Shown: piece after piece, positions 1 to 11,780 of the stretch | How the letters are laid out: each line of letters starts with the position of its first letter | Numbering within the stretch: position 1 is the first letter of the stretch | Source: Macrocystis pyrifera | Taxonomy: Eukaryota > Sar > Phaeophyceae > Laminariales > Laminariaceae | Assembly: GCA_031763025.1 (NCBI GenBank) | Contig: JASSKH010000029.1 | Coordinates: forward strand, 5,974,362-6,038,361 | Reading direction: 5' to 3' | Length of the DNA: 64,000 bases | Notes under the pieces: generated by a model | What the model was told of the DNA's origin: nothing | The model's database searches: none | What the model saw: only the letters and a program-made list of their open reading frames with translations | Made by a program: the position numbers and the translations under genes

Positions 1-19
1 GGGTGCCTCGCCATATTTA

Positions 20-235
20 CACTACGTGATACGATCATTCCCCTTGTGTGCGGAGGAAAGGTTCTCCCCGCACAAAAATGATATAACTTGACCACCAGCC
101 GTGGTAACCGCCAAAAACAAAAACAAAAAAACATTACCCTGGCTGTCAATGGATAGCGCATGCAGTGAGAGGCGTGTTCCACAGCGTCGTCGCCAACCGA
201 CGCCAATCCAACCTATATATATATACCATGTATGA
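20..235. repeat. Dispersed repeat, copy 1 (pairs with 3595-3790)
   Basis: The stretch from CTACGTGATACGATC to the short TA-rich run near 220 matches 3595-3790 in the same orientation. Shared blocks include the GTGATACGATC start, a CCCCGCAC block, a CAGCCGTGG block and ACCCTGGCTGTC. The two copies differ by substitutions and small indels, so they are old. No coding function is recognised. Confidence 0.75.
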
Positions 236-446
236 AATAGGGGGATTGGGGGGGGGGGGTGGGAGAGCCTACTGTGTGACCCCGGATCTGAGATACTACT
301 AAGAGAGAGAGAGAAAAGGAGGGAAGAAATAATATATGGGATGGAAAAGAAACCGCCTCCGTTGCCGTCACTACGGAAATTAGGATGAGGAAGGCGACGG
401 ATTCCACGTCGGCGCGACGAGAATAGGCGCGTGAAGTGTTCTGTGG

Positions 447-765
447 TGTCCGTTGGTTTTACCTGAGCAATGATCCAGTCAATGTGTTGTGGGCCTATTG
501 GAAGGCGCATGTTGCCCTGCGGAAGATATTTCGTACCTCAGACGGATCAACGATTCCCATGGGAGGAACTTGATATTTGAGGGCAGATACACGCATATTC
601 CCTATTGTCCGTTGGTTTTACCTGAGCAATGATCCAGTCAATGCGTTGTGGGCCGATTGAGAGGCGCATGTTGCCCTGCGGAAGATATTTCGTACCTCAG
701 ACGGATCAACGATTCCCATCAGAGGAACTTGATATTTGAGGGCAGATACACGTATATTCCCTATT
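447..765. repeat. Tandem duplication, two units of 159 bp
   Basis: TGTCCGTTGGTTTTACCTGA starts at 447 and again at 606. The two units are nearly identical through the CCCTATT end near 606 and 765; the few differences include GGGAGGAACTTG versus CAGAGGAACTTG. High identity suggests a recent duplication. No ORF spans both units convincingly. Confidence 0.9.
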
Positions 766-781
766 TTGTGCCATCTCTCGT

Positions 782-892
782 TACAGGGAACCGTAGTAAA
801 TAGGACCATATCTTGTCAGTACAAATAGTTATTGAAAAAATATTTCGATTTTTGTGTTTACCGTAGGTCCTATTTACTGTGGTTCCCAGCAG
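782..892. mobile_element. Palindromic MITE, copy 1
   Basis: About 110 bp whose left arm GTAGTAAATAGGACC is the inverse of the right arm GGTCCTATTTACTGTGG, with a short AT-rich centre. The same element recurs at 899, 1598, 19579 and 37453. It has no coding capacity and is probably a non-autonomous DNA transposon. Confidence 0.8.
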
Positions 893-898
893 TAGTAC

Positions 899-1001
899 CA
901 CGGGGGTCCATAGTAAATAGGACCAGATATTGTTTTTAGATATAGAGAAATATCAAGGTTTTTTGTGTTTACCGTAGGTCCTTTTTACCGTGGTCCCCCG
1001 T
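899..1001. mobile_element. Palindromic MITE, copy 2
   Basis: It begins CGGGGGTCCATAGTAAATAG and ends with the inverse arm ending GTGGTCCCCCG. Flanking TA dinucleotides suit a Tc1/mariner-type target. It lies directly beside copy 1, separated by a few bases. Confidence 0.85.
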
Positions 1002-1597
1002 AGTAGTAGTTGCTCTCGTGCTGCCGTCTTCACCACGTAATATAGCCTGCATTATCTAACAGACGCACGCTTCTCCCGAGTTGGATAGAAACCCTTCCAG
1101 CACAAACCTCTCACAACGACAGGTGGCGATATCGAAAATCTAGATCATGAGTCGTCCGAGGTGTGAAGAGGTTGGAGGACAATCCGGTTTGAAGGAAGAC
1201 AGCAACCGTGCGTGGAATTCGTAGACGTAGCACTGTAGGGTTGGCAAGGACGACTACTAATACTACATTCGCTTTCGCTTGTATACTGGGGGGCCCGAAA
1301 AACACTCCCGAAGTGTTTTTTTGTTATCTGGATTCTGTGGCTTAGACCATGTTTCAGCATTTTGCAAAACCTCTATTTTTGTACTACAGAGGGGAAGTAT
1401 CGAACTAGCTCACAATATTTGAGACATCGGCGACACAAATCAAGGCAGTTCGGGCTCCTCGGGGTCAACGCTGTTTGTCCTTGGTAAGTGAAACAGAAAG
1501 GTCTGTGCAGCACAGACACGCTTAACACTCTCTTCTTAGAAGGTTGGCATCGCAGTTTTTTCACAGTTTTTTTTTGTTTAGGTTGATGTATCATCTA

Positions 1598-1701
1598 ACA
1601 CGGAGGGGCATAGTAAATATGACCAAATATTGTTAGTAAAAATAGGAAATATGTAAGTTTTTGTTTGTACCGTAGGTCCTATTTAACATGGCCCCCCGTA
1701 A
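1598..1701. mobile_element. Palindromic MITE, copy 3
   Basis: It starts ACGGAGGGGCATAGTAAATA and ends GGCCCCCCGTAAT. The arms are more diverged than in copy 2, but the AT-rich core with TTGTTAGTAAAAATAG closely matches the copy at 37453. Confidence 0.8.
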
Positions 1702-3594
1702 TACCACTTGGGTCCGAAAGGAGATCATGAGGGTGACCTGCTCGGAAGAGGCGGGCGTGAGGAAGCTGTCGGCAAGGGCCGAAGGCAACGAGTGTACCTA
1801 CACAATGCACTTCGAGTAGCGGGTGGGCTGAACCGCTACGCTCGCTCACAGCAAAGAACGGAAGGTGACAGATGGTCCGTACTACTAGGTGCAAACAGGT
1901 GACTTGCACATGCCAAGATTTCCAGCCTACATCCAGCGAAACAACCAGAACGCCGCATGCATGCACGTACGTACATACTTCTTTTATCCTTTTGATATAT
2001 ACGAAAGAGAAAACACAACACGCTACAGCACCGCAACATAACAAAAACAAAAAATGAAAACTCGAAGAAAAAAAAGCCATCCTCGCCCCGCTGGTGTAAT
2101 TAGTTCCCGCCTGATTGAGACACCTTGCGCCGGTCGAAAATAAAGATCGAACAACAGAGCTTTTCTCATATTTGTACGTTGTCTACCGCTCTCGCGACCA
2201 TCTCGCCAACGAATCGATCCGGGCAAAGCTTTCGTTGATCTATGCCCTAGTGGGCTCCGTCGCGCGCTTGTCGTGAAGCCCGGGGCTAATCGTGGTCCTC
2301 GTTCGCCAGCTTGACGCGTTCGAGGCCAGACTTAATATGCTCTCTCTCTGAAATTCATCTGGGTCGCCAAAAAATAAGTACCACCTGAACATTCGTTTGC
2401 AACTACAACCGATCCTTATAGACTAACACACATGATGTCCACTCCGGCATCAGGAGGCCAGATAGATCCCATTTTTGCTTCCCTCGTGTCTCGATGCCAC
2501 GCGCGACGTATCGCCTCGAAAACGGTGACTGCGCTCCTTTCATCCCCCCCTCCACCCTCCAGCGCCGGCTGACACACGCGGTGGCGCCAAGCTCGCCCGC
2601 GTTTCCGCGCTCTGGGTACAAGCTCGTACTAACCCCAACGTAGAATATAAGAAGAAAGGAAAAAGGTTCTCGCCGGGAAGTACCAGGAGGAGCCGGTGTC
2701 TAAATGGGATGTATCAATCGAGCACGCTCAGGAAAATTACAATAGCAACACATCTTTAAATGCTTTGCTTGGTGTTCGGATGATGAACCTCAACATGGAT
2801 GAATGCAGAGAGGGCATTTTAAAAGGGCAGAGAATCACGTCAACATTTAGGTAAAATATCTTCGTACTGCAGATTATTCATATACCTATCCACCCCCGGA
2901 GACCTGTCCGACATCATGGCGATTTTTCTGCCACCAGGGCAAGAATACGAGCTGAGCCATACGCATCAGGAATCGACCTTCCCTGGCAGATCCACTGTAG
3001 ATCACGAAGCTAAAAATGATCATCTGCCTGAGGTGTGATACGTATTCCGCCGTTGTACCTCGGAAACACACTGCGGGCGTCGTTTGCTTTATCTTGAATT
3101 GTGGGAACCGCCGGGAATGGAGGTGTGTGCGAGGGAGAGGAGATGCAACGGAGGACGTCTCGCATTAAGCGTGGTGGAAGGAACCTCGTATTTGATCAGT
3201 GTCGTAGTGATGGAACTTGAAATGCCAGTGACAGTATGCCAGCGATGGTAGTAGAGATGAAAGGGGGCAGCTGGTCTAGAGGGAGGGGGGGTGTACTCAT
3301 TGTCATGCATGCCCGTAGTGGTGTGATTGTAGACCCTTGTACTCCTCTACCGCCGGGACGGACCACGTCGGGCTCCAATTGACCAGGTAGATGTTGCTTG
3401 CACCAAGAGCGAAGCGCCGTTAAGTGTTGAGTGGGGCGCATGAAAAGTGATCTGCATCCTACCAAGAACCGCTTCACCGGCAGTTTTTCGTGCATGTGGA
3501 TGACAGCGTGAACTAATTGTTTTTTTTTCTGGCGTGGTCGCTACCCAAGACAGCAATGCGTGTACCACGTAACGGCCACGTGGGTGTCTTACAA
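1702..3594. other. No gene recognised
   Basis: Only short overlapping reading frames on both strands, without recognisable domains or convincing splice-linked exons. The composition is ordinary and no repeat match was noticed apart from the flanking elements. Confidence 0.5.
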
Positions 3595-3790
3595 TAAAAT
3601 CAGTACGTGATACGATCGTCCCCCTTGTGCAGATGAAGGTTTCCCCGCACGCGAACATGATTTAACTCGACCTCCAGCCGTGGCGATCGCAAAACGAACG
3701 AACGAAGACCAGGTACCCTGGCTGTCTGGCTCACGCAGTGAGATGCGTGATTTGCAGCGTCGTCGTCAAGCACTGGTGCTAACTTAACGA
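3595..3790. repeat. Dispersed repeat, copy 2 (pairs with 20-235)
   Basis: Same-orientation match to 20-235. It starts ACGTGATACGATCGTCCCCC and ends before TATTTATAGAGG. It may be the terminal part of a larger element, but no matching coding region was found between the two copies. Confidence 0.7.
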
Positions 3791-4889
3791 GTATTTATAG
3801 AGGGAGAAGAGGGCGTGGCGGTATTGATGCGAGAGGGTAGTTCACTCGCCGTGCATTGAGTGGGTGGTGGCATTGTAGTGAGCCGGGGGGGGGGCTCAGT
3901 GAGAGGGTGATAACGATGGGTGCGGTGAAGGCGAAAAAATCCGTAGATCATGGTCGGTGTACTTTCTGTTGGGTATTTCCAAGTCAACCGCGCGCGTGAA
4001 AGTGCATGATCATAGCACACGATCATAATCGTATCATATGTACCTGTCACAACGACTTCTTCGTTAGCGGCGGACTCGGTAACTTTTGCAACACTGACTG
4101 CGCCGTGCTGTTTGCACATGGACGTTGAGATCCGTAGGTATATATTGTGGTGTGCAGTGAATACGCACTGATACGAAAATACGAGTATCTTAGTTTGGAT
4201 ATTCTGGTAAATACAATATGCCGATAACTTACTAGTCTGTCTTACTCGTAGTACGGTATATTGTGTGTTCAACTTACCTCTGTCGAGACGTTGACCATAC
4301 GTATAGCAGGGCAGCTAGCTTACCGTTAGGATAGGACGCTCACCATTAGGAATGTTGCTACTGTTGTTGTTGTTGTTGTTGTTGTTTTCTTCACATTATA
4401 CCGTTCTTGCTACCACTACCCGTCGACAGCACAACCAGTGTCCATGCCGATTCGTCAATCCTAGAGATATACAAGTTCTGTGGTCGAAAAAGCTACGCAA
4501 CAGAGATCCTACGTTGCCACGTATGCAATGCAATGCCATGTCATCATACTGCGTACGACAGGCACGACATAAACATTCCATGACTTTGAGAAACGAAATG
4601 AAACAAAGAGAAAAAAAAAAAACAAAACAAAGAAGACAATTCGAAAAAAAGGAAAAGAAATAAGAAAAACATATAAATATATATATATTATATATACCAG
4701 TATATATATAACAACAAACCATCGTGCCCCCCCCCGCACGGGATCTGGCAGACACTTGAGAAGAACGAGCTGGAAAATATGGAAAAAGAAGAAAACACCA
4801 CTAGACGTCGTCAAGAGAGTAAGACTAAGAACCAAGGGAAAATAACAGGCAAACCAAACAAAGCGCAAAGCATCCTCCAGGTAGCGTCA
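3791..4889. other. No gene recognised; (TTG)n microsatellite at 4362-4387
   Basis: A minus-strand reading frame of 162 codons covers 3784-4272 but has no recognisable domain, no signal peptide and no neighbouring exon. The (TTG)n run and the poly-A-rich stretch at 4600-4680 are low-complexity sequence. Confidence 0.5.
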
Positions 4890-6270
4890 GCAGTATATGG
4901 TTAGAGTAGCACAGCCAGGGTCTCCCTGCTGGCCCGCCTGGTACCTTGCAAAGCCACCTTCGTCCAGCGGTCGTCAACTATGCCCGGCCCCTCGGCGTCA
5001 GACAATACAAAACAAGCAAAGCAGGCTCGTCATCGACCCACACCACACGACTCCTTCAATATGGCTTATCAATCGGAGAAAGGAAGAGAACTAAAATAAA
5101 ATAAAAATCACGTAGGGTCAGCGCAAAAGAATAAAATAAAATGAGAGAAGAATAAACAAAAACAAAAGGAAGACAAGGGAAGACCACGTTCGAACCAGCT
5201 GCACCAGTTGGTAGTACGAGTAGTACAGGCATGTTCTACTCCTTGGTCTGCCCGGTACCTTGCTCTCCTGTCTGCCATCGCCTTCTTACTTTTGTCCACT
5301 GCAGTTTCCCTTCTACTCCTCTTCCCCCCCCTCTCTGCATTCCCTTGGTCGGGTTTTCTGCTACTCCTCTTGTTGCCCCTCCTCCCCCCATTCCCTTGGA
5401 CACCACCCACGGCCGATTTGCGGCGTTGCCTACTCAGCTCAGCCTCAGCCTCGTGCCACCTCACCATGAACCGTTCGGCTGCTTTGAAGATCCCCCGGTA
5501 CCACGTCCCCGCCTTTTTTGCAGCAGTGGACCACAGCGCGGTCTCAACTCCAAACACCAAGGGAGCAAGTTCCGTTGACCCTTCACTGGCTCGGAACTCC
5601 CTAAGGTCTTCGACTATGCATCTATGCCAAGTCTTAACCTGTCCGCCAGGTCTCGGGTTCTGCCCACCAGCAATCGCCCCGAACTTTACCCGACTGGGTA
5701 ATCGATCCTTGCTTTGCCGTGCCACCCCCCCCCCCGAAGAAGAGACGCCGTTGGCGGATGGTCGTTTCGATGCTCTCGCAATGTGTCATCTTGAGGGCCT
5801 TCGCGTACGAGAGGGTGGTATGGTCAGTACGAAGTCGGCGCTGGAAGCCATTGACTCGCAACAGGACGTGGTGGTGAGCCGTTCGAAGCATGGCGAAGTG
5901 TTCCGCTCTGAGGGTCCACGTCACACACCCGTACAGCAGGGTCTCAATCACCTCGTCCTTCAGCATTCGGACTTTCAGGCAAAGGGGGGTGGTCGTCCTA
6001 CCTTACAGCTCCGGGTCCAACCGTGTGAGGCTTCCTCGCATGAGACGGATCCGTCGGTCGATTTCGAGCGAGAGGTCAGCGTTTTCGCGGATAATGCCGC
6101 CTAGGTATAAGAACTGGGCCGTCTGCTTATACCTCTGATCTGCTGCTCCCAAAACGAGTGGTGGTGCGAGGGTTTTCTGGTCTGGCGTTTATTAAAGCGT
6201 AGTATCTGTCTTCTTGTCCGACACCGTAAGGCTTGCTGCTTCGAAGACAGTCACGATGACTGTCATCATT
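4890..6270 (-). pseudogene. 5'-truncated LINE copy (3' end of an APE-type LINE)
   Basis: Read on the minus strand, homology to the larger LINE at 37840-41900 begins abruptly at 6270, at the sequence equivalent to about 40706 (ATGATGACAGTCATCG). It runs through the end of the reverse-transcriptase ORF, so the endonuclease and catalytic RT core are absent. The C-terminal domain is recognisable as ETLLYGCVTWTL and GFQRRLRTDHTTLSYAKAL at 5966-5634 and as GGQVKTWHRCIVEDLREF at 5725-5108. The reading frame breaks at a G-rich run near 5730, where the two frames overlap. A second short 3'-end fragment of the same family lies at about 4890-5000. Abrupt 5' truncation is typical of target-primed reverse transcription. 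Confidence 0.85.
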
Positions 6271-6579
6271 TGTAGGAAGGACTAGCTGACCATTAGGAAT
6301 CTTGCTGCAGAACGGACTAGCGTTCATGGGCTATCATATCATGCCTGTCATAAACAAGGGCCCAAACGATCGGTCGATCAAGACGAAAGACAGGATGCCG
6401 CAACGAAAAGCAGCGACATGGTGAGAATAAATAAAGGGTTGTTTGCTCGTTGCGCGTGGAATTTTCGCACGCTGGGAAAACCGTCTTCTACAAGCGGGGG
6501 GTGCCACGACACGACACGTCTCGTGCGGAGTCCTTGGTGGCATACAGCCCATCGTTAAGACAAGTACAAGAAGACGAAA

Positions 6580-6885
6580 TACAGCATTGCGTAGAAATAC
6601 GGAGTTTGTGCAGGCGTGTAACTGGGATTCAAATCATGGCGGTAGGAAACGATCGACGTACAGTAAACACATATTTCGCCGACGCAGTCGCGTGTTCGCC
6701 TCAGACTCGCTCCACGTAGAAGGTGAGACCTATGGCGTCCACGACATCAGTGGCTCCGCAGAAGCCTAGAAGGAGAGGAGAGTTGGTTCTCAAACGGCTG
6801 CCGGCCTCGGGTCGGTGTACATCGTGCACAGCGGCGCAGTAGTACGGTACAGCGCGTCAACTAGACTCTGATTGACCTTCAGCGG
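6580..6885 (+). repeat. Split direct repeat A1 of the retrotransposon
   Basis: It matches 13315-13640 (A2) and 42375-42700 in the same orientation. Shared landmarks are the AATGCGGA-like start, GTAGTCGCG/TTCGCCTCAGA in the middle, GGTCGGTGTA, and GCGCGTCAACTAGACTCT near the end. No B repeat follows here, as expected for the left end of a split-direct-repeat element. Confidence 0.75.
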
Positions 6886-7127
6886 AAACCGCGCGAGCGG
6901 ACCGCCAGAGCATGTCTCCTGCCGGCCTCGGCGCAGGTCGGGACAGCCACGGCACCCCTAACTGACAATTGGTGCCCTGTCACCAGGCAGAGAAGACCAC
7001 GGGGAGGGGGGGAGCAAACGCGGTTAGCAGGGGTTTCGCCGACGCCACGAGATCCTTCGGACTTCATAGGGCGCCTACTCACGGATCTATTTGGCCGATC
7101 CTGTTTTCACGGTGAGGATGACAAAAA

Positions 7128-7420
7128 CAATGACAGGCACTCACACAGATGTACAGACAGACAGACAGCCAGACAGACAGTAATACATACAAAACGAATG
7201 AATCAGATAGATACACAGGCAGACAGGCAGACCGACAGACAGACAGCCACACATGCAAATACGCACAAAGACATGTAGACAGACAATGATACACACAAAA
7301 AAGTATAACACATAGACCCAAAAAATAAAACAGACAGCTAAACAGGCAGGCAGACAGCTGACGGGCACACAGTCGCACATGCAGACACGCACACCGACAG
7401 ATAGACAGACGCATATACAA
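7128..7420. repeat. (ACAG/GACA)n-rich minisatellite
   Basis: Interrupted tetranucleotide array such as ACAGACAGACAGACAGCC, repeated with variation over about 290 bp. It lies inside the retrotransposon between A1 and the gag-like region. The long reading frames across it are products of the repeat. Confidence 0.9.
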
Positions 7421-8199
7421 AGGGACAAGGCACGCACGCCGCACGTTACGCACGTGCCGACTACGCCGGTAGACCAGCGCGAGTGCCGGGCAGCAGCAGG
7501 GTGATTGGGAAAAAAGGGATCATCGGCAGAACTCGAACTATGTGGAAAGTGACAGGTCGATCGTTTCAGCTTAACAGGGGAGCAGTTACCCCGCTTCGGG
7601 CCAATGGGGACAGTACCAAGGTCGCACAAAGTTCAGGACAGGATGCGAGTGTGACTAGAGGACCAGACTACCCCGTTTCAGACGTACTTGCCAGAGCAGT
7701 CCCCCGTGCGTGAAACGTTCACACCAAATCGCATTAGCAGGAGCAAATAGCCAGTTACTTCAGATGCAGTACCCCACTTGTTCGTAGCTTCAGTCAACGG
7801 TACTCCAGACCTCATGACAGTCTGTGGATGGATTTTTTCAGGTCATGATTTTTTAGCCTGCCACTGGGAAGGGCCGGAGAAGAAGTGAGCCTCGTGCGTC
7901 ACCACTTTCAACCTCAGATGTGAAGAGTCACATGATCCGCAATAGGCAATGGTGCCAACCGGCACGTAACTGTCAGTGAAAGAGACCAAACGAACACCAT
8001 GTCACGCGTGCGTCGTCCATTGCGCCCTAATCTAAGGCTCGTTCTCAGGGGGGGCCGTCTGCCCCAGGCTTTCGATTCAGCAGACAGAGCACCCGCTAAA
8101 CGTCGTCATTCCAGTTCAGCTTCATTCCGCCGACTGTCGAGCCGGGGGAAATTCCCCCTCTGATCGCATGCGTAACGCAGGAGCGAATGCGGGGTCGTC

Positions 8200-8607
8200 G
8201 TGGCAGTTCGTCGGGCCGATACGCGAGGGGTTAGCGGGTCAGCGTGCGCACGGCGTTTCACTTGGGAGTGGTGCCGTCGACCCCTGAACGCACATACGGT
8301 AAGGAAGGGGCACGAAGAAAAGGCCAACCTCGGACAAGGTAACCTCGACGCTCAGACCAGAAAGACAATCCTTTACCGGCTCGCCGATATCTGTACTAAG
8401 TTGCTGAGGCAGATCGCGACGACACAATACCCACACCTCATTAGAGACGTCTCCCGAGCGTTGGGAGGCGGTTTGGTAGCCCCTCTGACAGACCCCGCCC
8501 TGATTCAGAGATTTGTCGGTGATCAGAAACGATTTGAAACCTTTGACGAACTTTTCACGACAGTTACTGCGGGGGGGTGCCGGTGCATGCAGCAGCAACC
8601 AGGGTAG
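8200..8607 (+). pseudogene. Gag-like or N-terminal region of the retrotransposon
   Basis: An open stretch of 135 codons ending just upstream of the reverse transcriptase. Its part RDVSRALGGGLVAPLTDP resembles EDVARSVGGFRITLRDTP at the matching place in the minus-strand copy (about 47.25 kb). That conservation between two copies supports a real ancestral coding region. No domain family is recognised, so its role is assigned only from position. Confidence 0.5.
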
Positions 8608-8639
8608 AGCTTAAACACGACTTATAACATGGTAATCGC

Positions 8640-9400
8640 CGCAGTGTCCTTATTGAGCAATTATCGGTGATAAGAGAAAAGCTCGGCGAAGACGTACGGC
8701 GTGAAAAATGCCTAGTAGTGATACAAACGTCCTCCGGTAGCATGATCCCAAACTTGAGGGTGTCTCCCCTCCGGGCCGTTGTCACCCGCGAGTCTACGAT
8801 AATTAACGACCTATCGTTCGAAGTGCGGTACCGAGAAAAAAATGTACACCTGAACGGTGACACCGACCTGGACACCGTCTGTCAGTGGCTGTGCGCGTCA
8901 GTCCTACGGAAGGTCGTGGGATAATCGTGAGCCTGCCACAGAAGTACCCCGACATTGCGCATACTGATGAGCAAGGCAGGGGTATCAGACGCGTTTCGGA
9001 ACATTAGGGTCGACCCAGACAATAATAATATTTCGGCCATATACGGTAGGAGGCCGTGTGGTGATCAATTTCCGGCTGATGATCGGGTTGTCGCGGTCCC
9101 CGGGGTTCTGGGGGGTCATGGCCTCGGCAGATGAACAGTAGCACTGTTACACCTCGGTGAACTCAGCCCGGTTACTCAGTGAAGGGCATCGACGTTGGCT
9201 CACGTCAAGATCGTAGACCATTGGGATATAGGAAAGTAAACCCTGGTATCCGCATACATTAGAATCAGAGCACACCGCGGGGGAGGGAATTTTGACGCCT
9301 TATATACTATGGTGTACGTACGTAGACGACTACCTGTTACTGCGGGTGCAGCACTCAGACGACCACACGACCGCCCCGATAGCGCCGCACAGGTGGCCAC
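8640..9400 (+). pseudogene. Reverse transcriptase, N-terminal and palm part
   Basis: Recognisable blocks in three frames: NLRVSPLRAVVTRESTIIND and LSFEVR (about 8748-8830), ILMSKAGVSDAFRNIRVDPD (8961-9020) and TYVDDYLL (from 9316). The YVDD catalytic motif (9319-9330) is intact, but the first catalytic Asp, expected before VSDAF, is Gly. Frameshifts separate the blocks and a stop follows ADEQ near 9137. It is therefore a broken RT of the tyrosine-recombinase retrotransposon type. Confidence 0.75.
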
Positions 9401-9507
9401 TAGAGTAAAACCCCTTGAGCCACATATCTCCAGGTCAGTCATTGGCCGATGTAGACGTTCACAACGTCCTCGGATTGTCGAATGTACGCGTCACAATGTA
9501 CTCGGAG

Positions 9508-10475
9508 TTTGGGAAACGTACCAGGCCAAAGTGCTGTTTTTTTTGTTACGGTTGTAGTATCCGACATCACAGTTGCAAAAAGAAAAAGAGAAGTCGAACG
9601 GAGAAACAAACACAAAATGAAAAACGACAGCAGCTAAACAATAACACGAAATGCGGAAAAAAACGGAAAACGAAATAAAAATAATATTTGAAGTAATAAT
9701 CGGAAAATAAACGATACTCACACGAAAACAACGAAAAAAAAATAGAATTAGAGAAGACAACATGGCGCAATGCATACACCCACAACAACAACTCACAAAT
9801 TGTTGAATGGTCAACGATGCGTTCTTTTTCTCTGTCTCACTCGTTGGTTCGCACCGCACAACACCGACGCCCTATGCAAAACATGCTCTTTACATGAAAA
9901 ACCGCTCGAAACTTACGTCAAAATTAAGCGAATGATATGAGACTTCGACACATACCACGGTCGGGGCAGAAGAATGTTTTTACGTTTTCAAAACAATATT
10001 TTCTTCATGAATTCCGTAGTATATTCTGTATTAAATGAAAAATGGCCAAAACTCAGACTGCCAATATTTTGGTCAAACATTGCGATCAACACAAACTCAC
10101 CTCTTGTGCGATGCAAACATTGTTGCAAATAACTAGTAGACAGCAACAATTCGCATTTTGCTGCACCCATAGTCAACTTCATGTCCATCTTCTCCATTTC
10201 CTCTTCTCAAATATGCCAACGATTCAGTGCCCCTCCACAAGCCCCAGATTTCTCTCGTTCAATATTCCATGTTATATTTTGTCACTATGTATGTTGATAA
10301 CAACGTATACGGTATACAATTAACCGCAAAGTTTGTCACGCGTATTGGAGCAAAAACAAACTCAAACAAACGTTACGAGATCATCCACAAACCTAACGAC
10401 AACATCACACGTTATGAAAACTTCACGACAGGAAATCCAACAATCGAGGTGCGTTTGGCACGTTTCTCAAGCGTT
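9508..10475. mobile_element. AT-rich block inserted in the reverse transcriptase
   Basis: Retrotransposon coding similarity stops near 9400 and resumes near 10505 with LAPDYVRVFGQGEE. The block between is markedly AT-rich. Its ends are imperfect inverted copies: TTTGGGAAACGTACCA at the left, and the inverse of GGCACGTTTCTCAA at the right. No transposase or clear target duplication is seen. It is probably a non-autonomous DNA element, but this is tentative. Confidence 0.4.
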
Positions 10476-10504
10476 GCGGTATACGTTTTTCCAGTCCCTG
10501 CAAC

Positions 10505-10905
10505 TTGCTAAGGTCGTGGTTTGGCCGCAACGTCTTGCATCGTACCCATGTGGCCACCCGTGCGGCCTCTCTGGCGCCCGACTACGTGCGCGTGTTCGGA
10601 CAAGGGGAGGAGAGAGTGGCCCCGATTCTGGCGGCGGAGAAGAGCACAGATTGGGACTCTGCTATCGACGCATTGGATTTCACCGTCACCTCACCATCGT
10701 TTAAGAATTTTTCACCAGCACCAAAACCCGAGACGAGGAAGAGACTTCTACTATTATAGACCAATGGCCCGCGAGCAGGAGGGACGAGGGAAAGTTGAGG
10801 AGGCGATTAGCGTCGCGGGAAAGCTGTGGAAACTCACGCATGACGAGGTTTTCGATAGAGGTAGCGCGTTTCAGCTGAAATGCTTTCTGAATGACGGAGC
10901 TCCTT
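10505..10905 (+). pseudogene. Reverse transcriptase, C-terminal part
   Basis: Contains LAPDYVRVFGQGEERVAPIL and STDWDSAIDALDF, typical of the segment after YVDD in this RT lineage, followed after a frameshift by a segment around AGKLWKLTH. The matching region of the second copy is at about 45.9-45.5 kb. It was separated from the palm part by the inserted block. Confidence 0.7.
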
Positions 10906-11336
10906 GACCCAAAAATCGTCGGAATGGCAGTCTTGTTTCAAAAAATGACTTATCTGGGGTATGTTTATTCTTGGGCCATGGGAGTAGGTATCGGTAAGCA
11001 ACTTGAGTTTTGCTGAAGTCAGTTTTCGAGTGAGATGTGGAGTTCCTCAAGTCAGGAGCCCCAGAACAAAGATGGTGCCCCTCTACTGTAGCATGCGTCG
11101 TACGTAGTCAGAGCCGGCAGGTATTTCATAAGGAAGGTTTTTACACCGCACCGGCGTCCACCACGCGCAGGAACAAAAACGTCAGAGCCACACTGTGAGC
11201 CTCGGTCGAGAGTTTCATGCCGACCATCTCTTTTGCAAATAGACAATAGATCAAGAGCTCATCCGAGTCCGAGCGTACCTCAGCACGCCATGTTAATCAT
11301 CGATCAAGCGTCCATCGAAAAATCATTTCGTATTGT

Positions 11337-11780
11337 ATGGCAATTGCACGGCGGTTATCCGGATATCGAGTCGAGAGGAACGTGTACTGGCGATACGATT
11401 TACCGACTGAATTGACAGTCGAATTAACCCGAAACACTGAGCCCCACGAAACATGCACCATCACGATCAACCTGCTCGAACTTCTCGGGATGGTGGTGAC
11501 GGCCTGGGTGATCATGCTGGGGTTAGGAAGTGACACACCCGGTTGTGCTAGGAACTCGGGTTTGACTCACGCAGACACAACGCGGCGGCAGCGTCGTGGG
11601 TCAGGCGGTGCGGTTTGGCAAGAGACTGGCGCGCGGGCGTACTCATGAGGATGATGGGTCGCCTCCAAATGAAGGCGCGGTGGGGCCACATTGTCATGCT
11701 TATCCCGAGCGTTCGGAATACTCCAGCAGACGGAATATCGCGGTGTCCTCGCGTTCTTTTAGGTAGCAGAAGCCAAGGAG
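11337..11780 (+). pseudogene. RNase H-like region of the retrotransposon
   Basis: INLLELLGMVVTAWVIMLG is the conserved glutamate-containing block of this RNase H-like domain. After a frameshift, LMRMMGRLQMKARWGHIVML and PSVRNTPADGISRCPR (about 11640-11760) complete the C-terminus, where the intact family has an ADGISRWP-type motif. The block that normally reads R-G-D-N-V is degraded here. The frameshift near 11620 makes it non-functional. Confidence 0.7.

Noticed and set aside
22-510. Minus-strand frame of 162 codons
   Set aside because: It runs across a dispersed repeat, a poly-G run and a (GA)n tract, with no domain or exon partner.
3784-4272. Minus-strand frame of 162 codons
   Set aside because: No recognisable domain, and its C-terminal part is low-complexity Pro/Thr/Ser. 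Kept as unassigned sequence.
5208-6104. Plus-strand frame of 298 codons with a hydrophobic start that looks like a signal or membrane segment
   Set aside because: It is the complement of the truncated LINE, whose C-terminal domain is recognisable on the minus strand.
7079-7629. Cys-rich frames of 124 and 162 codons on the minus strand
   Set aside because: They are translations of the GACA/ACAG tetranucleotide array; the apparent Cys pattern is a repeat artefact.
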